A DNA stretch of 64,000 nucleotides from Betaproteobacteria bacterium (GCA_009693435.1 SHXF01000001.1:124001-188000), one strand, 5' to 3'. Positions 33,188 through 44,761 are shown, counted from the first letter of the stretch. The notes: generated by a model not told the origin, from the sequence alone. Made by a program: numbers and translations.

Positions 33188-35917
33188 CTATGCAGCTTTT
33201 TGCGCAGCCGGCCCCGCCTTGGCGAGCAAGCCGCGCAGTACGAACGGCAGGATGCCGCCGTGCAGGTAGTAATCCACCTCGATCGGCGTGTCGATGCGCA
33301 GCAGCACCGGCACTTCCCTGACGGTGCCGTCTTTTCGGCGGATCACCAGCATGATGTCCTGCTGTGGCTTCAATTGCCCCTCGCTGCCGCGCAGTTCGAT
33401 CACTTCCTCGCCGGTAATGCCCAGGGTCACGATCGAATCCTGTCCCTTGAACTGGCAGGGCAGAACACCCATGCCGATCAGGTTGGAACGGTGGATGCGT
33501 TCGAAACTGCGCGCGATCACGACCTTGACGCCCAGCAATTGCGTGCCCTTGGCGGCCCAGTCGCGGGAACTGCCGGTGCCGTACTCTTCACCACCGAACA
33601 CCACCGTCTGCACACCTGCGGCCATGTACTTCATCGCCGCTTCGTAAATCGGCATCTGCTCGCCTGAGGGCTGGTGTATCGTCAGGCCGCCTTCGACGCG
33701 CGAGCCGTCGGGCTTGGCCGGCAGCATCATGTTCTTGATACGCACGTTGGCGAAAGTGCCGCGCATCATCACGTCGTGATTGCCGCGCCGCGCGCCGTAG
33801 CTGTTGAAGTCGGGCACCGCCACGTCGTTTTCCATGAGAAAGATGCCGGCGGGTGAGGTGGGCTTGATCGAACCTGCCGGACTGATATGGTCGGTGGTAA
33901 TGGAGTCGCCGAACACACCGAGGATGCGCGCATCGCGTATCGCGCCTGCTGCTTTCGGTTGCATCGAAAAATCCTTGAAGAACGGCGGCTCGGCGATGTA
34001 GGTCGACTTCGGCCAGCTGTATACCTCGCCCGAAACCGAGGCGACGTTCTTCCACATGGGATTCGCGTTGGCGAGGTCGCTGTAGAGTTTGCGATAGACC
34101 TTCGGGTCCATGGCGTACTTCATGCAGTCCTGGATCTCCCGGGTGGATGGCCAGACGTCGCCGATCCAGACATCCCGGCCGTCGGCGCCCTTGCCGAGCG
34201 GCTCGGACATCAGGTCCTTCAGCACGGTGCCGGTAATGGCGTAGGCTACGACCAGGGGCGGGGAGGCGAGGAAATTGGCGCGCAGGTTGGCGTGGATGCG
34301 TGCCTCGAAATTGCGATTGCCCGATAACACTGCCGCAGCAACGAGGTCGTTCTGCACGATCGCTTCTTCGATGGTGACAGGCAGCGGTCCGGAATTGCCG
34401 ATGCAGGTGGTGCAGCCGTAGGCGACGACGTTGAAACCGAGTTTTTCCAGGTAGGGCAGCAGGCCGGCCTTGCTCAGATACTCGGTGACGACGCGCGAAC
34501 CCGGGGCGAGTGAAGTCTTGACATGGGGCTTCACCGTGAGGCCGCGTTCGACGGCCTTCTTCGCCAGCAGGCCGGCTGCCAGCAGCACGCCAGGGTTGGA
34601 CGTATTGGTGCAGGACGTGATCGCCGCGATCAGCACGTCGCCCGAACCGATGTCGATGCCATCGGCGGTCTTGAAGCGCCGGGCAAGTTCATCCGGCTTC
34701 TTCGAATAGCCGTTTTCCGCAGCGGATTTCGAAAACAGGTCGGCAAAGCAGCTTTTGACGTTCGCCAGTTCGATGCGGTCCTGCGGCCGCTTCGGTCCGG
34801 CGAGCGACGGTGACACCGTGCCCAGGTCCAGTTCTATGGTCTCGCTGTAATCGATGTCGCCGGCTGCGGGCGTGCCGTACATGCCCTGGGCCTTGAAGTA
34901 CGAGCGGAATGCGTCGATCTCCGCCGCGGTGCGGCCGGTCCCCTCGAAGTACGACATGGTGACGTCGTCCACCGGGAAAAAGCCCATGGTTGCGCCGTAG
35001 TCGGGGGCCATGTTCGCGATGGTGGCGCGATCGGGAACCGACAGGCTGGCGGTCCCTTCGCCGAAGAATTCGACGAATTTGCCGACCACCTTGGTCTTGC
35101 GCATGAGTTCGGTTACGGTCAGCACCAGGTCCGTCGCGGTGACGCCGCCGCGCAGTTTGCCCTTCAGGTACACGCCGACGACGTCGGGCTCGAGAAAGTA
35201 GGTCGGCTGGCCCAGCATGCCGGCCTCGGCCTCGATGCCCCCCACGCCCCAGCCCACGACACCGATGCCGTTGATCATGGGGGTGTGGCTGTCGGTGCCC
35301 ACCAGCGTGTCGGGATAATAGATGCCGTCTTTCTTGTGCACGCCGCGCGCCAGGTATTCGAGATTGACCTGGTGCACGATGCCGATTCCGGGCGGGACGA
35401 CCTTGAATGTATCGAACGCCTGCATCGCCCACTTCATGAAGGTATAGCGCTCCTGGTTGCGGCTGAATTCCAGCTTCATGTTGAGATCGAGCGCGTTGTT
35501 GCTGCCGTAGTTGTCTATGTGTATCGAGTGGTCCACCACCAGGTCGACCGGTACCAGCGGTTCGACGACTTTGGGGTTCTTGCCCAGGCGGTCGGCGACG
35601 CTGCGCATGGCGGCGAGGTCGGCGAGGGCGGGAATGCCGGTCAGGTCCTGCAGCAGGATGCGAGACAGCACAAAGGGAATTTCATCGGTGCGCGCTGCGA
35701 CCGGCTTCCATGCGGCGAGCTGGCGCACGTGCTGTTCGGCAACCTTCTTGCCGTCGCAATTGCGCAGCACCGACTCCAGCACGATGCGTATGGATACGGG
35801 CAGGCGGGAAATCTTGACGCCCAGCGCCTTCTCCAGCGCCGGCAGCGAGTAGAACTTGCCGGTCTTGCCCGAGGCCATCTTGAATTCCCGGAACGTCTTG
35901 AACAGATTGTGTGCCAT
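33188..35917 (-). CDS. acnA: Aconitate hydratase, AcnA type
   Basis: A 909-residue [4Fe-4S] enzyme interconverting citrate and isocitrate. Cluster Cys residues are in SCTNTSNP and [13 protein letters not shown]; substrate-loop motifs VGTDSHTPM and [14 protein letters not shown] are intact. The length and domain order fit AcnA/IRP rather than AcnB. As the last gene of mdh-prpB-prpC-prpD-acnA it probably hydrates 2-methyl-cis-aconitate as well. Start ATG 35917 has AGGAGAG upstream; the 111-base gap to prpD holds no other gene. Confidence 0.95.
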   Translation of the reverse strand: MAHNLFKTFREFKMASGKTGKFYSLPALEKALGVKISRLPVSIRIVLESVLRNCDGKKVAEQHVRQLAAWKPVAARTDEIPFVLSRILLQDLTGIPALADLAAMRSVADRLGKNPKVVEPLVPVDLVVDHSIHIDNYGSNNALDLNMKLEFSRNQERYTFMKWAMQAFDTFKVVPPGIGIVHQVNLEYLARGVHKKDGIYYPDTLVGTDSHTPMINGIGVVGWGVGGIEAEAGMLGQPTYFLEPDVVGVYLKGKLRGGVTATDLVLTVTELMRKTKVVGKFVEFFGEGTASLSVPDRATIANMAPDYGATMGFFPVDDVTMSYFEGTGRTAAEIDAFRSYFKAQGMYGTPAAGDIDYSETIELDLGTVSPSLAGPKRPQDRIELANVKSCFADLFSKSAAENGYSKKPDELARRFKTADGIDIGSGDVLIAAITSCTNTSNPGVLLAAGLLAKKAVERGLTVKPHVKTSLAPGSRVVTEYLSKAGLLPYLEKLGFNVVAYGCTTCIGNSGPLPVTIEEAIVQNDLVAAAVLSGNRNFEARIHANLRANFLASPPLVVAYAITGTVLKDLMSEPLGKGADGRDVWIGDVWPSTREIQDCMKYAMDPKVYRKLYSDLANANPMWKNVASVSGEVYSWPKSTYIAEPPFFKDFSMQPKAAGAIRDARILGVFGDSITTDHISPAGSIKPTSPAGIFLMENDVAVPDFNSYGARRGNHDVMMRGTFANVRIKNMMLPAKPDGSRVEGGLTIHQPSGEQMPIYEAAMKYMAAGVQTVVFGGEEYGTGSSRDWAAKGTQLLGVKVVIARSFERIHRSNLIGMGVLPCQFKGQDSIVTLGITGEEVIELRGSEGQLKPQQDIMLVIRRKDGTVREVPVLLRIDTPIEVDYYLHGGILPFVLRGLLAKAGPAAQKAA

Positions 35918-36028
35918 TAGTCTCTCCTGGTAGCCGGTTTAGCTGGACCGATTGCGGGACCGAAGCGCGGTGCGGTTCGGATGGTTGAAGGTTGCAGGCA
36001 TGCTGAGGGGAAGCGGCGGGAGATGCCG

Positions 36029-37471
36029 CTAGACGGCCATGAGATCGACAAATTCGTTGACCGGCGTGGCCTCGAGCCTGCGCTGGTTCGCGCACAGGTC
36101 CGCTAGGGCTGCGCGCTGTTTTTCGGGAAAGCGCCGGGCCAGGTTGGTGCGAAACTTCGCTTCCAGCACGGGAATGCCTTCCTTGCGGCGGCGACGGTGA
36201 CCGATAGGATATTCTACCGCCACCTTTGCCGTGCTCGTTCCGTCCTTGAAGAATACCTGCAACTGGTTGGCGATCGAACGCTTCTTCGGATCGAGATAGT
36301 CCTTCGAGTACTGGGCGTTCTCGATGCACACCATCTTGTCGCGCAGGGCATCCACCCGCGGATCGCGCGCGACATCGTCTTCATAGTCCGCCGCCGTGAG
36401 ATTGCCTTTGATCAGGCCGATCGCGGTCATGTACTGGATGCAGTGATCCCGGTCTGCCGGGTTGTTCAATGGTCCCTGCTTGTCGATGATGCGTATGGCC
36501 GATTCGTGCGTGACGATCTCGATCTTCCCGATGTCGGCCAGCCGATCCCTGACCCTGGGATGCAACTGCACCGCCGCTTCGACCGCAGTCTGCGAGTGGA
36601 ACTCGGCGGGAAACGAGATCTTGAACAGTATCTGCTCCATGACGTAGGAGCCGTAAGGCCGCTGGAAGCTGAACGGTTTGCCCTTGAACAGCACGTCGTA
36701 GAACCCCCAGGTCTTGGCTGTGAGTACCGAGGGGTAGCCCATCTCGCCGGTTTTTGCGATCAACGCGAGTCGCACCGCGCGCGAAGTCGCGTCGCCGGCG
36801 GCCCATGATTTTCTCGATCCGGTATTGGGCGAGTGGCGATAGGTGCGCAGCGACTGGCCGTCCACCCAGGCGAGCGAAACGGCGTTGATGATCTCGTCGC
36901 GCGACAGCCCGAGCATCTGCGCGACCACCGCAGTCGAGGCGACTTTCACCAGCACCACGTGGTCGAGGCCGACCCGGTTGAACGAATTGTCCAGCGCAAT
37001 CACGCCCTGGATCTCATGCGCCTTGATCATCGCCGTCAGCACATCTCGCACGGTGAGCGGCTTCTTGCCCGCTGCTAGCGCAACGCGCGAGAGCCAGTCC
37101 GCGGTGGCGAGGATGCCGCCGAGGTTGTCCGAAGGGTGGCCCCATTCCGCCGCCAGCCAGGTGTCGTTGAAGTCCAGCCAGCGGATCATCGCGCCGATGC
37201 TGAAGGCCGCCTGTACCGGGTCGAGCTGGAACGAGGTGCCCGGGACTTTGGCGCCATTGGGCACGATGGTGCCGGACACGATCGGACCGAGAAGTTTGGT
37301 GCATGCCGGATACTCCAGCGCTTCGAAACCGCAGCCCAGCGTGTCCATGAGGCAGAGGCGCGCGGTGTTGTAGGCCTCGCTGCTCTTGATGCTGTAGCGG
37401 GTGACGTAGTCGGCTATGTCCGTCAGAACCTTGTCGGGCTTCGGGCGGACGTTGGAGATGTGGGCGGACAT
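36029..37471 (-). CDS. prpD: 2-methylcitrate dehydratase
   Basis: A 480-residue MmgE/PrpD-family dehydratase converting 2-methylcitrate to 2-methyl-cis-aconitate. Family stretches: [61 protein letters not shown] and [12 protein letters not shown]. It lies between prpC and acnA on one strand. The 100-base gap upstream has only an A/G-rich ribosome-binding region. No prpF or AcnD-type gene is nearby, so isomerisation is expected to go through PrpD plus AcnA. Confidence 0.95.
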   Translation of the reverse strand: MSAHISNVRPKPDKVLTDIADYVTRYSIKSSEAYNTARLCLMDTLGCGFEALEYPACTKLLGPIVSGTIVPNGAKVPGTSFQLDPVQAAFSIGAMIRWLDFNDTWLAAEWGHPSDNLGGILATADWLSRVALAAGKKPLTVRDVLTAMIKAHEIQGVIALDNSFNRVGLDHVVLVKVASTAVVAQMLGLSRDEIINAVSLAWVDGQSLRTYRHSPNTGSRKSWAAGDATSRAVRLALIAKTGEMGYPSVLTAKTWGFYDVLFKGKPFSFQRPYGSYVMEQILFKISFPAEFHSQTAVEAAVQLHPRVRDRLADIGKIEIVTHESAIRIIDKQGPLNNPADRDHCIQYMTAIGLIKGNLTAADYEDDVARDPRVDALRDKMVCIENAQYSKDYLDPKKRSIANQLQVFFKDGTSTAKVAVEYPIGHRRRRKEGIPVLEAKFRTNLARRFPEKQRAALADLCANQRRLEATPVNEFVDLMAV

Positions 37472-37571
37472 GTTTTCTTCAGTAAAGAGTGGGATGGGAA
37501 GGTCTCGAGGGGAAGAGCGGACAAGTTCAACGGTTGCGGGTTGAAAGACCCCGGCTTTTCACTCTCTCCTT

Positions 37572-38759
37572 TTACTTTCTTTTTTCCAGCGCCACCCATT
37601 TGCGATCGTCGGGACCGACATAGTGGGCGCTGGGACGGATGATTTTTCCGTCGATGCGCTGTTCGATGATGTGCGCCGACCAGCCGCTGGTGCGCGAGAT
37701 GACGAAGATGGGCGTGAACATCGCGGTCGGCACGCCCATCTGGTAATACGACACGGCGCTGAACCAGTCGAGATTCGGAAACATCTTCTTTTCCCGCCAC
37801 ATCACCGTTTCGAGCCGTTCGGCAATGTCGAACAACTTCATGTCGCCGGCAGACTCTGAAAGCCGCTTCGCCACGTCCTTGATGACCTTGTTTCGCGGGT
37901 CGCCGATGGTGTATACCGGGTGGCCGAAACCGATCACGATCTCCTTGTTCTGCACCCGGCGCACCACATCGGCTTCGGCAGCGTCGGGGCCGTCGTAGCG
38001 CGACTGGACTTCGAACGCCACTTCATTCGCGCCGCCGTGCTTGGGTCCGCGCAACGCGCCTATGCCGCCGCAGATGCCGGAGTAGAAGTCCGTGCCGGTG
38101 CCGGCAATGACGCGGCAGGCAAAAGTCGAGGCGTTGTATTCATGCTCGGCATACAGGATGAGCGAGGTGTGCATCGCCCGCACCCATTCCTCGGAGGGTA
38201 CCCGGCCATGCAACAGGTGGAGGAAGTGACCGCCAATCGAATCATCATCCGTTTCGACTTCGATGCGCCGGCCGTTGTGGCTGTAGTGGTACCAGTAGAG
38301 CAGCATCGAGCCCAGCGATGCCATCAGGCGGTCCGCAATATCCTTTGCCCCGGGTACGTTATGGTCTTCTTTTTCGGGGAGCACCGTTCCCAGGACCGAC
38401 ACGCCGGTGCGCATCACATCCATCGGATGCGCCGATGCCGGCACACATTCGAGCACCGCCTTGACGTTGGCGGGAAGCCCGCGAAGCGCCCGCAGCTTCG
38501 TCTTGTACCCGCTGAGTTCCGCTGCGGAGGGAAGCATGCCGTGCACCAGCAGGTAGGCAACTTCCTCGAACTCGGCGTCATCGGCGAAGTCGAGGATATC
38601 GTAGCCGCGGTAGTGGAGGTCATTGCCGCTGCGCCCGACGGTGCACAGCGCGGTGTTGCCGGCGGGCACGCCGGAGAGTGCGACCGACTTTTTCGGCTTG
38701 GGGCCGCTGCCGGCGGCGCCTGCTGCGGTTCCCGGGACCAGGCTGGGAGCGTCGCTCAT
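37572..38759 (-). CDS. prpC: 2-methylcitrate synthase
   Basis: A 395-residue citrate-synthase-fold enzyme condensing propionyl-CoA with oxaloacetate. Catalytic regions [35 protein letters not shown] and [18 protein letters not shown] are complete. The N-terminal 25 residues are an Ala/Gly/Pro-rich extension. It is distinct from the gltA citrate synthase at 44.8 kb. The ATG overlaps the prpB stop (ATGA). Confidence 0.95.
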   Translation of the reverse strand: MSDAPSLVPGTAAGAAGSGPKPKKSVALSGVPAGNTALCTVGRSGNDLHYRGYDILDFADDAEFEEVAYLLVHGMLPSAAELSGYKTKLRALRGLPANVKAVLECVPASAHPMDVMRTGVSVLGTVLPEKEDHNVPGAKDIADRLMASLGSMLLYWYHYSHNGRRIEVETDDDSIGGHFLHLLHGRVPSEEWVRAMHTSLILYAEHEYNASTFACRVIAGTGTDFYSGICGGIGALRGPKHGGANEVAFEVQSRYDGPDAAEADVVRRVQNKEIVIGFGHPVYTIGDPRNKVIKDVAKRLSESAGDMKLFDIAERLETVMWREKKMFPNLDWFSAVSYYQMGVPTAMFTPIFVISRTSGWSAHIIEQRIDGKIIRPSAHYVGPDDRKWVALEKRK

Positions 38760-39646
38760 TTGTGTTTCTCCTTGGCAAACAGTTCGTCAAGTTTCTTTTC
38801 GTAGGAGTGATAGTTCAGATAATCGTACAGGTCGGCGCGGGTCTGCATCAGGTCGACCACATTTTTCTGCGTGCCCTCCTTGCGGATCGCGCCATAAACC
38901 TTCAGTGCTGCGGCATTCATGGCGCGAAAAGCGGAGAGCGGATACAGCGCGATCGCCACTTCGGCGGAGCGCAACTCGTCCACGGTGAACAGCGGCGTTG
39001 CGCCGAACTCCGTGATGTTGGCCAGGATGGGAACCTTCACCGCCTCGGCAAAAGTCCGGTACATGGCGAGATCGGTCATCGCTTCGGGAAAGATCGCATC
39101 CGCGCCTGCGGCGACGCAGGCGACCGCGCGCTCGATGGCGCGGTCCAGGCCTTCAACGGCGAGTGCGTCGGTGCGTGCCATGACGACGAAGTCGGAATCG
39201 GTTTTCGCATCCACGGCCGCCTTGATGCGGTCGACCATCTCGCCCTGGGTTACCAGCTCCTTGCCGGGCCGGTGGCCGCAGCGCTTGGCGCCGACCTGGT
39301 CCTCGATATGCATACCGGCCGCCCCGGACTTCGTGAGCGAGCGGACGGTTCGCGCTATGTTGAACGCGCTCGCGCCGAAGCCGGTATCGACGTCGACCAG
39401 CAACGGAAGCGCACACACGTCGGTGATGCGCCGCACGTCGGTAAGCACGTCATCCAGATTGGAAATGCCGAGATCGGGCAGGCCCAGCGATCCCGCAGCG
39501 ACACCGCCGCCCGACAGATAGATGGCCTTGTAACCGCTGCGCTCCGCCAGCCGCGCGTGCAGTGCGTTGATTGTGCCGACGCACTGCAGCGGCTTTTCCT
39601 CCCTCATCGCGGCGCGCAGCTTTGCGCCTGGTGACGACGTGCCCAT
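38756..39646 (-). CDS. prpB: 2-methylisocitrate lyase
   Basis: A 296-residue PEP-mutase/isocitrate-lyase superfamily enzyme splitting 2-methylisocitrate into pyruvate and succinate. The catalytic loop KRCGH with Cys is in [19 protein letters not shown], and the metal-binding stretch is VDVDTGFG. Start 39646 has GGGAG upstream. It is 85 bases downstream of mdh, so the methylcitrate genes are probably co-transcribed with mdh rather than run from a prpR-controlled promoter. Confidence 0.95.
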   Translation of the reverse strand: MGTSSPGAKLRAAMREEKPLQCVGTINALHARLAERSGYKAIYLSGGGVAAGSLGLPDLGISNLDDVLTDVRRITDVCALPLLVDVDTGFGASAFNIARTVRSLTKSGAAGMHIEDQVGAKRCGHRPGKELVTQGEMVDRIKAAVDAKTDSDFVVMARTDALAVEGLDRAIERAVACVAAGADAIFPEAMTDLAMYRTFAEAVKVPILANITEFGATPLFTVDELRSAEVAIALYPLSAFRAMNAAALKVYGAIRKEGTQKNVVDLMQTRADLYDYLNYHSYEKKLDELFAKEKHK

Positions 39647-39731
39647 GTTCGCTCCCGTTGATCCACTGGTTTGGCGACTGGTGCGGCCCTGCTGCCCGTT
39701 CCGTCAGTCGCGGCTTCGGCTCGACTGCAAA

Positions 39732-40721
39732 TCAACCCAGCAAGTGCTGCACGCCGTCGCGCTCTTCCTGGAGTTCCTTCAGTGTGGCGTCCATTTTTCC
39801 GCGGCTGAATGCGTCGATTTCCAGCCCGCTCACCCGGGCGTATCCGCCTGCCGAACAAATTACCGGAACGCCGTACATGATGCCCTCGGGAATGCCGTAG
39901 GACCCGTCGGAAGCGATACCCATCGTGACCCATTTGCCTCCGCTGCCAAGAACCCAGTCGCGCACGTGATCGATGGCCGCATTGGCCGCCGACGCGGCAG
40001 AAGATAGGCCGCGGGCCTCGATGATCGCGCCGCCGCGCTTGCCCACCGTCGAGATGAAGGTATCGCGATACCACGCCTCGTCGTTGACCACCGTGGGCGC
40101 AGGCTGGCCGGCGATGGTGGCAAAGCGGTAGTCCGGATACATCGTCGGCGAGTGATTGCCCCAGACGATCATTTTCTCGATGGCGTCGACCGGTTTGCCG
40201 GTCTTGGCGGCGAGTTGCGAGAGTGCCCGGTTATGGTCCAGCCTCAGCATCGCGGTGAAGTTTTCGCGCGGTAACTGCGGCGCGCTGTTCATTGCGATAT
40301 AGGCATTGGTGTTGGCCGGGTTGCCGACCACGAGGACTTTGACGCTGCGCTTGGCCACTTCGTTCAGTGCCTTGCCCTGGGCCGTGAAAATCTGCGCGTT
40401 GGCGGCCAGCAGGTCCTTGCGCTCCATTCCCGGGCCACGCGGCCGCGCGCCTACCAGCAGCGCGACGTCGATATCCTTGAACGCAATCTTCGGATCGCTC
40501 GCCGGTACCATGCCGGCGAGCAGGGGGAAGGCGCAATCGTCCAGTTCCATCATCACGCCCTTGAGCGCCTTCTGCGCCTTTTCGTCGGGGATCTCCAGCA
40601 TTTGCAGAATGACGGGCTGGTCTTTGCCCAGCATGTCCCCGTTGGCGATGCGGAACAACAGGCTGTAACCGATTTGTCCGGCAGCGCCGGTCACTGCGAC
40701 ACGAATGGGTGGCTTAGCCAT
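39732..40721 (-). CDS. mdh: Malate dehydrogenase
   Basis: A 329-residue NAD-dependent malate dehydrogenase of the cytosolic (group 2) type common in betaproteobacteria. [23 protein letters not shown] is the NAD site, [15 protein letters not shown] the mobile loop with two substrate Arg, and [11 protein letters not shown] and [13 protein letters not shown] hold catalytic Asn and His. It is first of a minus-strand unit with prpBCD-acnA. Start 40721 has CAGGA upstream, and a promoter is visible 81 bases further on. Confidence 0.96.
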   Translation of the reverse strand: MAKPPIRVAVTGAAGQIGYSLLFRIANGDMLGKDQPVILQMLEIPDEKAQKALKGVMMELDDCAFPLLAGMVPASDPKIAFKDIDVALLVGARPRGPGMERKDLLAANAQIFTAQGKALNEVAKRSVKVLVVGNPANTNAYIAMNSAPQLPRENFTAMLRLDHNRALSQLAAKTGKPVDAIEKMIVWGNHSPTMYPDYRFATIAGQPAPTVVNDEAWYRDTFISTVGKRGGAIIEARGLSSAASAANAAIDHVRDWVLGSGGKWVTMGIASDGSYGIPEGIMYGVPVICSAGGYARVSGLEIDAFSRGKMDATLKELQEERDGVQHLLG

Positions 40722-40801
40722 GAAGGATTCCTGGTTTGTTGTGGTCAGACTGAACGGGCCCGATCAAGCAGAACGGACTGATGAACTGGACTGAATGGGG
40801 G

Positions 40802-40830
40802 ATTATCTGAAACTTCCGTAGTTGTTGCAA
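40802..40830 (-). promoter_or_regulatory. mdh promoter
   Basis: On the minus strand, -35 TTGCAA (40830-40825), a 17-bp spacer and -10 GATAAT (40807-40802), 4/6 and 5/6 matches to the sigma-70 consensus, 81 bases upstream of the mdh start. The TTGCAA lies in a small inverted context (TTGCAA TGCAA) that might bind a regulator. Confidence 0.55.
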
Positions 40831-40930
40831 TGCAAGGACACAAGCAAAGGCATCACGCCGCGTCGATTGCGGCGCTAATCGAAACAGGAACGGGTCGCGC
40901 AGCACAACAAGCTGCGGCGGACTGGCGGAC

Positions 40931-40939
40931 TGCTATAAT
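40931..40939 (+). promoter_or_regulatory. Extended -10 promoter of the sdh-gltA-suc locus
   Basis: TGCTATAAT, a perfect -10 with the TGn extension, lies 67 bases upstream of the sdhC start. No good -35 is present at the expected distance (GCTGCG at 40911), which is typical of extended -10 or activator-dependent promoters. The 5' leader would be about 60 nt. Confidence 0.6.
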
Positions 40940-41006
40940 CTTTTCGCTATTTGCGCTTCATCACGACCTCATCACAAGTTTCCGACACGTCTCAAGGTGA
41001 AGTTAC

Positions 41007-41396
41007 ATGCCTGAATTGGCGGCGAAAAAGCAGCGTCCTGTCTGGTTCAACCTCAGTCCACTCAATCTGCCGGCGCCGGGACTGGTTTCAATTTTTCACC
41101 GTGCAAGCGGCATCCTGCTGTTTCTCGCACTGGTGTGGTTCCTGTTCCTCCTGGACATGAGCCTTGCGTCGGAAGCGGGTTATGCGCGCTTTCGCGCCTA
41201 CGTCTCGCATCCGCTGGTAAGGCTGGTGCTGCTGGTGATGCTCTGGGCTTACCTGCACCACTTCTGCGCCGGAATCCGCTTCCTGTTCCTGGACATCCAC
41301 AAGGGCATCGATCTGGCCACCGCGAGGACGACCAGCTTCGTCGTGTTCGCGGTCAGCCTTGCGCTTACGGTCCTGATCGGAGCGAAGCTATGGTAA
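41007..41396 (+). CDS. sdhC: Succinate dehydrogenase cytochrome b556 subunit
   Basis: A 129-residue membrane subunit with three hydrophobic helices. The family start RPVWFNLSPLNLPAPGLVSIFHRASG is present, and the heme-ligand His lies in WAYLHHFCAGIRFLFLDIHKG. With SdhD it anchors complex II and forms the quinone site. First gene of the plus-strand TCA run. It overlaps sdhD by 7 bases (ATGGTAA). Confidence 0.95.
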   Translation: MPELAAKKQRPVWFNLSPLNLPAPGLVSIFHRASGILLFLALVWFLFLLDMSLASEAGYARFRAYVSHPLVRLVLLVMLWAYLHHFCAGIRFLFLDIHKGIDLATARTTSFVVFAVSLALTVLIGAKLW

Positions 41397-41737
41397 GTCG
41401 CGTCGTTGTCGGGGCGCATTACGGGAGCCGCGGCTGGCTGGCGCAGCGTGTGAGCGCGGTGGTCATGGCCGTCTACACAGTCATTATCGTGGCTGTGCTG
41501 ATGTCGGGCGGTCCCTTCAATTACGCGTCCTGGAAGGCATTGTTTTCGCAGGGATGGATGCGATTTGCCACATTTCTCTTTGCATTGAGCCTGTTGCTGC
41601 ATGCCTGGGTGGGGGTTCGCGACATACTCATGGACTACGTCAAACCGACCGGTTTGCGTCTTGCCCTGCACGTGCTCGTGATCCTCGCGCTTGTGGGCTA
41701 CGCCGGCTGGGCGGTGCAGATCCTGTGGAGGGCCTGA
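41390..41737 (+). CDS. sdhD: Succinate dehydrogenase membrane anchor subunit
   Basis: A 115-residue protein with three hydrophobic helices (QRVSAVVMAVYTVIIVAVL, FATFLFALSLLLHAWVGVRDILMDYV, LHVLVILALVGYAGWAVQIL). His in LLLHAWVGVRDIL is the usual heme/quinone-side residue. The start overlaps sdhC. A 12-bp repeat array follows, before sdhA. Confidence 0.93.
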   Translation: MVSRVVVGAHYGSRGWLAQRVSAVVMAVYTVIIVAVLMSGGPFNYASWKALFSQGWMRFATFLFALSLLLHAWVGVRDILMDYVKPTGLRLALHVLVILALVGYAGWAVQILWRA

Positions 41738-41758
41738 TGTGGCGAGGTCCGACCTCGA

Positions 41759-41794
41759 TGCACGGCGCAATGTGCGGCGCAATGTGCGGCGTAA
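41759..41794. repeat. 12-bp tandem repeat, 3 copies, between sdhD and sdhA
   Basis: Units TGCACGGCGCAA, TGTGCGGCGCAA and TGTGCGGCGTAA at 41759, 41771 and 41783. They fill most of the 104-base gap in front of sdhA and may expand or contract the spacing between the two genes. Confidence 0.85.
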
Positions 41795-41841
41795 ATAATA
41801 ATGGGTAAGGCGGGTACTGACGTGATGGTGAACATGTGACG

Positions 41842-43611
41842 ATGGTCAAGAGATTGTTCGATGCGGTGGTCGTGGGCGCCGGCGGCGCCGGGCTGCGCGC
41901 GTCGCTGCATTTGGCGGAAGCGGGACTCAAGGTGGCGGTCCTGTCGAAAGTGTTTCCGACACGCTCCCACACCGTGGCCGCACAGGGCGGAGTCGGGGCT
42001 GCGCTCGGCAACATGGGTGAAGACTCCTGGCTATGGCACATGTACGACACGGTCAAGGGTTCCGACTGGCTCGGCGACCAGGACGCGATCGAATTCATGT
42101 GCAGGGAAGCACCGAAGGCAGTGTACGAACTCGAACATTTCGGCATGCCGTTCGATCGCAATGAAAATGGCACTGTCTATCAGCGGCCGTTCGGCGGTCA
42201 CTCGTCGAACTTCGGCGAACGCCCGGTGCAGCGCAGTTGCTGTGCTGCCGACCGCACGGGCCACGCGATGTTGCACACGCTGTACCAGCGCAACGTCCGC
42301 GCCAATGCCCAGTTTTTCGTCGAGTGGATGGCGCTCGACCTGATTCGCGATGCAAGCGGACAGGTACTGGGCGTGACGGCGCTCGAGATGGAAACCGGCG
42401 AAGTCATGGTGCTGCAGGCGCGCGCCACCCTGTTTGCGACCGGCGGGGCCGGGCGTATTTTTTCATCGACGACCAACGCCTTTATCAATACCGGTGACGG
42501 ACTGGGCATGGCGGCGCGTGCTGGCATTCCGCTGGAGGACATGGAATTCTGGCAATTCCATCCGACGGGCGTGGCCGGGGCGGGTGTGCTGATCACCGAA
42601 GGGGTGCGCGGGGAGGGCGGTTACCTGCTGAACAAGAACGGCGAACGCTTCATGGAGCGTTACGCGCCGAATCTGAAGGACCTGGCCAGCCGGGATGTTG
42701 TGTCGCGGGCCATGGCTACCGAGATCAAGGAAGGCCGCGGTGGCGGCAAGGACGGGGACTACCTGCTGCTCAAACTGGATCACCTGGGACCCGAGGTTAT
42801 CGACAAGCGTCTGCCGGGAATCCGCGAAATCGCCAAGAAATTCGCCAACGTGGACCCGGTCAAGGATCCCATTCCTGTGGTGCCGACGGTCCATTATCAA
42901 ATGGGCGGCATACCGACCAATTATCTGGGCGAAGTGATAGTTCCGCGCGATGTCAACGGACGGCGCGAGGATGAAACGGTTGTCGCGGGTTTCTATGCCG
43001 CCGGAGAGTGTGCTTGCGCTTCGGTGCACGGGGCGAACCGGCTCGGCACCAATTCGCTGACCGACCTGCTCGTTTTCGGCAAGGCGTCGGCGGACTCGAT
43101 GATCAAGTACCTGCGCGAGAATCCTGTCCATAAGGACCTCCCCGGGGACGCGGAAGACCGCACCCTGTCGCGGCTGTCACGGCTGGACAACCAGAAGAAC
43201 GGCGAGAGCGTGGCGGAAGTCGGCCGCGACATGCGCCGAACGATGCAGTTGCATTGCGGCGTGTTTCGTTTCCCGGATCTGCTGTCCGAGGGTGTCCGGA
43301 AAATCCGCGAAGTCTCCGACCGCGCCACCCGCACCGAAATCAAGGACAAGAGCAAGGTATTCAATACAGCCCGGGTCGAGGCGCTGGAACTGGACAATCT
43401 CATCGACGTGGCGCGTGCATCCATGGTCTCAGCGGAGGCAAGGAAGGAATCGCGCGGGGCGCACGACCGCGCCGATTTCCATAACCGCGACGACGTCAAC
43501 TGGCTCAAGCACAGCCTCTGGTTCAAGGATGCGGACCGGCTCGAGTACAAGCCGGTGCATATGAAGCCGCTTTCGGCCGAAACCGTCGAACCGAAAGTCA
43601 GGACCTATTAA
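41842..43611 (+). CDS. sdhA: Succinate dehydrogenase flavoprotein subunit
   Basis: A 589-residue FAD protein oxidising succinate. [23 protein letters not shown] binds [12 protein letters not shown] holds the His for covalent flavin, [22 protein letters not shown] and the Arg of [20 protein letters not shown] form the active site. Start at ATG 41842 or GTG 41836; neither has a clear ribosome-binding site. The stop codon lies in a tandem 15-bp duplication. The flavin-attachment factor gene sdhE follows sdhB. Confidence 0.95.
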   Translation: MVKRLFDAVVVGAGGAGLRASLHLAEAGLKVAVLSKVFPTRSHTVAAQGGVGAALGNMGEDSWLWHMYDTVKGSDWLGDQDAIEFMCREAPKAVYELEHFGMPFDRNENGTVYQRPFGGHSSNFGERPVQRSCCAADRTGHAMLHTLYQRNVRANAQFFVEWMALDLIRDASGQVLGVTALEMETGEVMVLQARATLFATGGAGRIFSSTTNAFINTGDGLGMAARAGIPLEDMEFWQFHPTGVAGAGVLITEGVRGEGGYLLNKNGERFMERYAPNLKDLASRDVVSRAMATEIKEGRGGGKDGDYLLLKLDHLGPEVIDKRLPGIREIAKKFANVDPVKDPIPVVPTVHYQMGGIPTNYLGEVIVPRDVNGRREDETVVAGFYAAGECACASVHGANRLGTNSLTDLLVFGKASADSMIKYLRENPVHKDLPGDAEDRTLSRLSRLDNQKNGESVAEVGRDMRRTMQLHCGVFRFPDLLSEGVRKIREVSDRATRTEIKDKSKVFNTARVEALELDNLIDVARASMVSAEARKESRGAHDRADFHNRDDVNWLKHSLWFKDADRLEYKPVHMKPLSAETVEPKVRTY

Positions 43612-43624
43612 GTCAGGACCTATT
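43595..43624 (+). repeat. 15-bp tandem duplication across the sdhA stop codon
   Basis: AAGTCAGGACCTATT occurs twice in direct contact, 43595-43609 and 43610-43624. The TAA stop (43609-43611) spans the junction, so the duplication leaves the protein unchanged apart from fixing its end. It looks like a recent slippage event. Confidence 0.92.
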
Positions 43625-43716
43625 AGGATGCGCAGAATGCAGGGTGCGCAGGATGCGTTGGGTAAGCGTGTATTTTCAGTGCTTCCGTAATCGCAGAATT
43701 CAACCGAGAACGCCAA

Positions 43717-44412
43717 ATGCTCTTCAAAGTCTTCCGCTACGACCCGGACAAGGATGTCAAGCCCTATATGCAGGACTATGACATCCCGCTCGAGCCCACC
43801 GACCGGATGTTGCTCGATGCCCTCGTCCGGATCAAGGAGCATGACGATACTTTGTCGTTGCGTCGTTCCTGCCGCGAGGGTGTGTGCGGCTCGGACGCGA
43901 TGAATATCAACGGGCGCAACGGCCTGGCTTGCACGACGCGCGTAGCGGACCTCAAGGAGCCGGTTGAACTGCGTCCGCTACCGGGTCTGCCGGTGATCCG
44001 CGACCTGATTGTCGACATGAGCCAGTTCTTCAAACAGTACCACTCGATAAAGCCCTATCTGGTCAACGACGATCAGCCGCCTGAAAAAGAGCGCATCCAG
44101 TCCCCCGAGGACCGCGAAGCCCTGGATGGGTTGTACGAATGCATACTGTGCGCGTGCTGCTCGTCCGCGTGCCCGTCGTTCTGGTGGAATCCGGACAAGT
44201 TCGTCGGCCCGGCGGGGTTGCTGCAGGCCTACCGGTTTATCGCCGACAGTCGCGACCAGGCCACCAATGAGCGCCTCGACAACCTCGAAGACCCGTATCG
44301 CCTGTTCCGTTGCCATACCATCATGAATTGCGTCGATGCGTGCCCCAAGAATCTCAATCCGACCAAGGCCATCGGCAAGATCAGGGAAATGCTGGTCAAG
44401 CGTGCCGTCTAG
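43717..44412 (+). CDS. sdhB: Succinate dehydrogenase iron-sulfur subunit
   Basis: A 231-residue protein with three Fe-S centres. The [2Fe-2S] ligands are in SCREGVCGSDAMNINGRNGLAC; the [4Fe-4S] and [3Fe-4S] ligands are in CILCACCSSACPSFWWN and CHTIMNCVDACPKNLNP. It passes electrons from SdhA to the membrane quinone site. A 105-base gap with the sdhA duplication precedes it. Confidence 0.96.
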   Translation: MLFKVFRYDPDKDVKPYMQDYDIPLEPTDRMLLDALVRIKEHDDTLSLRRSCREGVCGSDAMNINGRNGLACTTRVADLKEPVELRPLPGLPVIRDLIVDMSQFFKQYHSIKPYLVNDDQPPEKERIQSPEDREALDGLYECILCACCSSACPSFWWNPDKFVGPAGLLQAYRFIADSRDQATNERLDNLEDPYRLFRCHTIMNCVDACPKNLNPTKAIGKIREMLVKRAV

Positions 44413-44475
44413 CGGGAAAGGCGGGGACGCTGCGCTGAAGGTTTGCGGTTTTCGGCGATCGGGCGGGAAACGGCG

Positions 44476-44715
44476 ATGGAGGCTGTAGAATTCAATCGCC
44501 TGCGCTGGCAATGCCGGCGCGGCATGCTGGAAAACGATCTGGTGCTGGATCGGTTTCTGCTTCGCCACGGTGAAGCCCTGGAAGGGGCGCGGCTGGAGGC
44601 GTTCAAGGCATTGCTCGAATATTCGGACAACGATTTATGGGATGTGGTGAGCGGACGCGCGGAATGCCGCGATCCGTCGCTCAGTGAGGTGGTGGCGCTG
44701 CTGCGGGCGTGCTGA
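44476..44715 (+). CDS. sdhE: Succinate dehydrogenase assembly factor 2 (SdhE/YgfY family)
   Basis: A 79-residue protein that promotes covalent flavin insertion into SdhA. The family RGM-E signature is present in [21 protein letters not shown], and [21 protein letters not shown] matches the second half. ATG 44476 starts the conserved part. It lies between sdhB and gltA, as in other betaproteobacteria. Confidence 0.93.
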   Translation: MEAVEFNRLRWQCRRGMLENDLVLDRFLLRHGEALEGARLEAFKALLEYSDNDLWDVVSGRAECRDPSLSEVVALLRAC

Positions 44716-44761
44716 GACCCGGACCCATACCAGCAGACTACGGTATTTCCAGGAGACGTCT

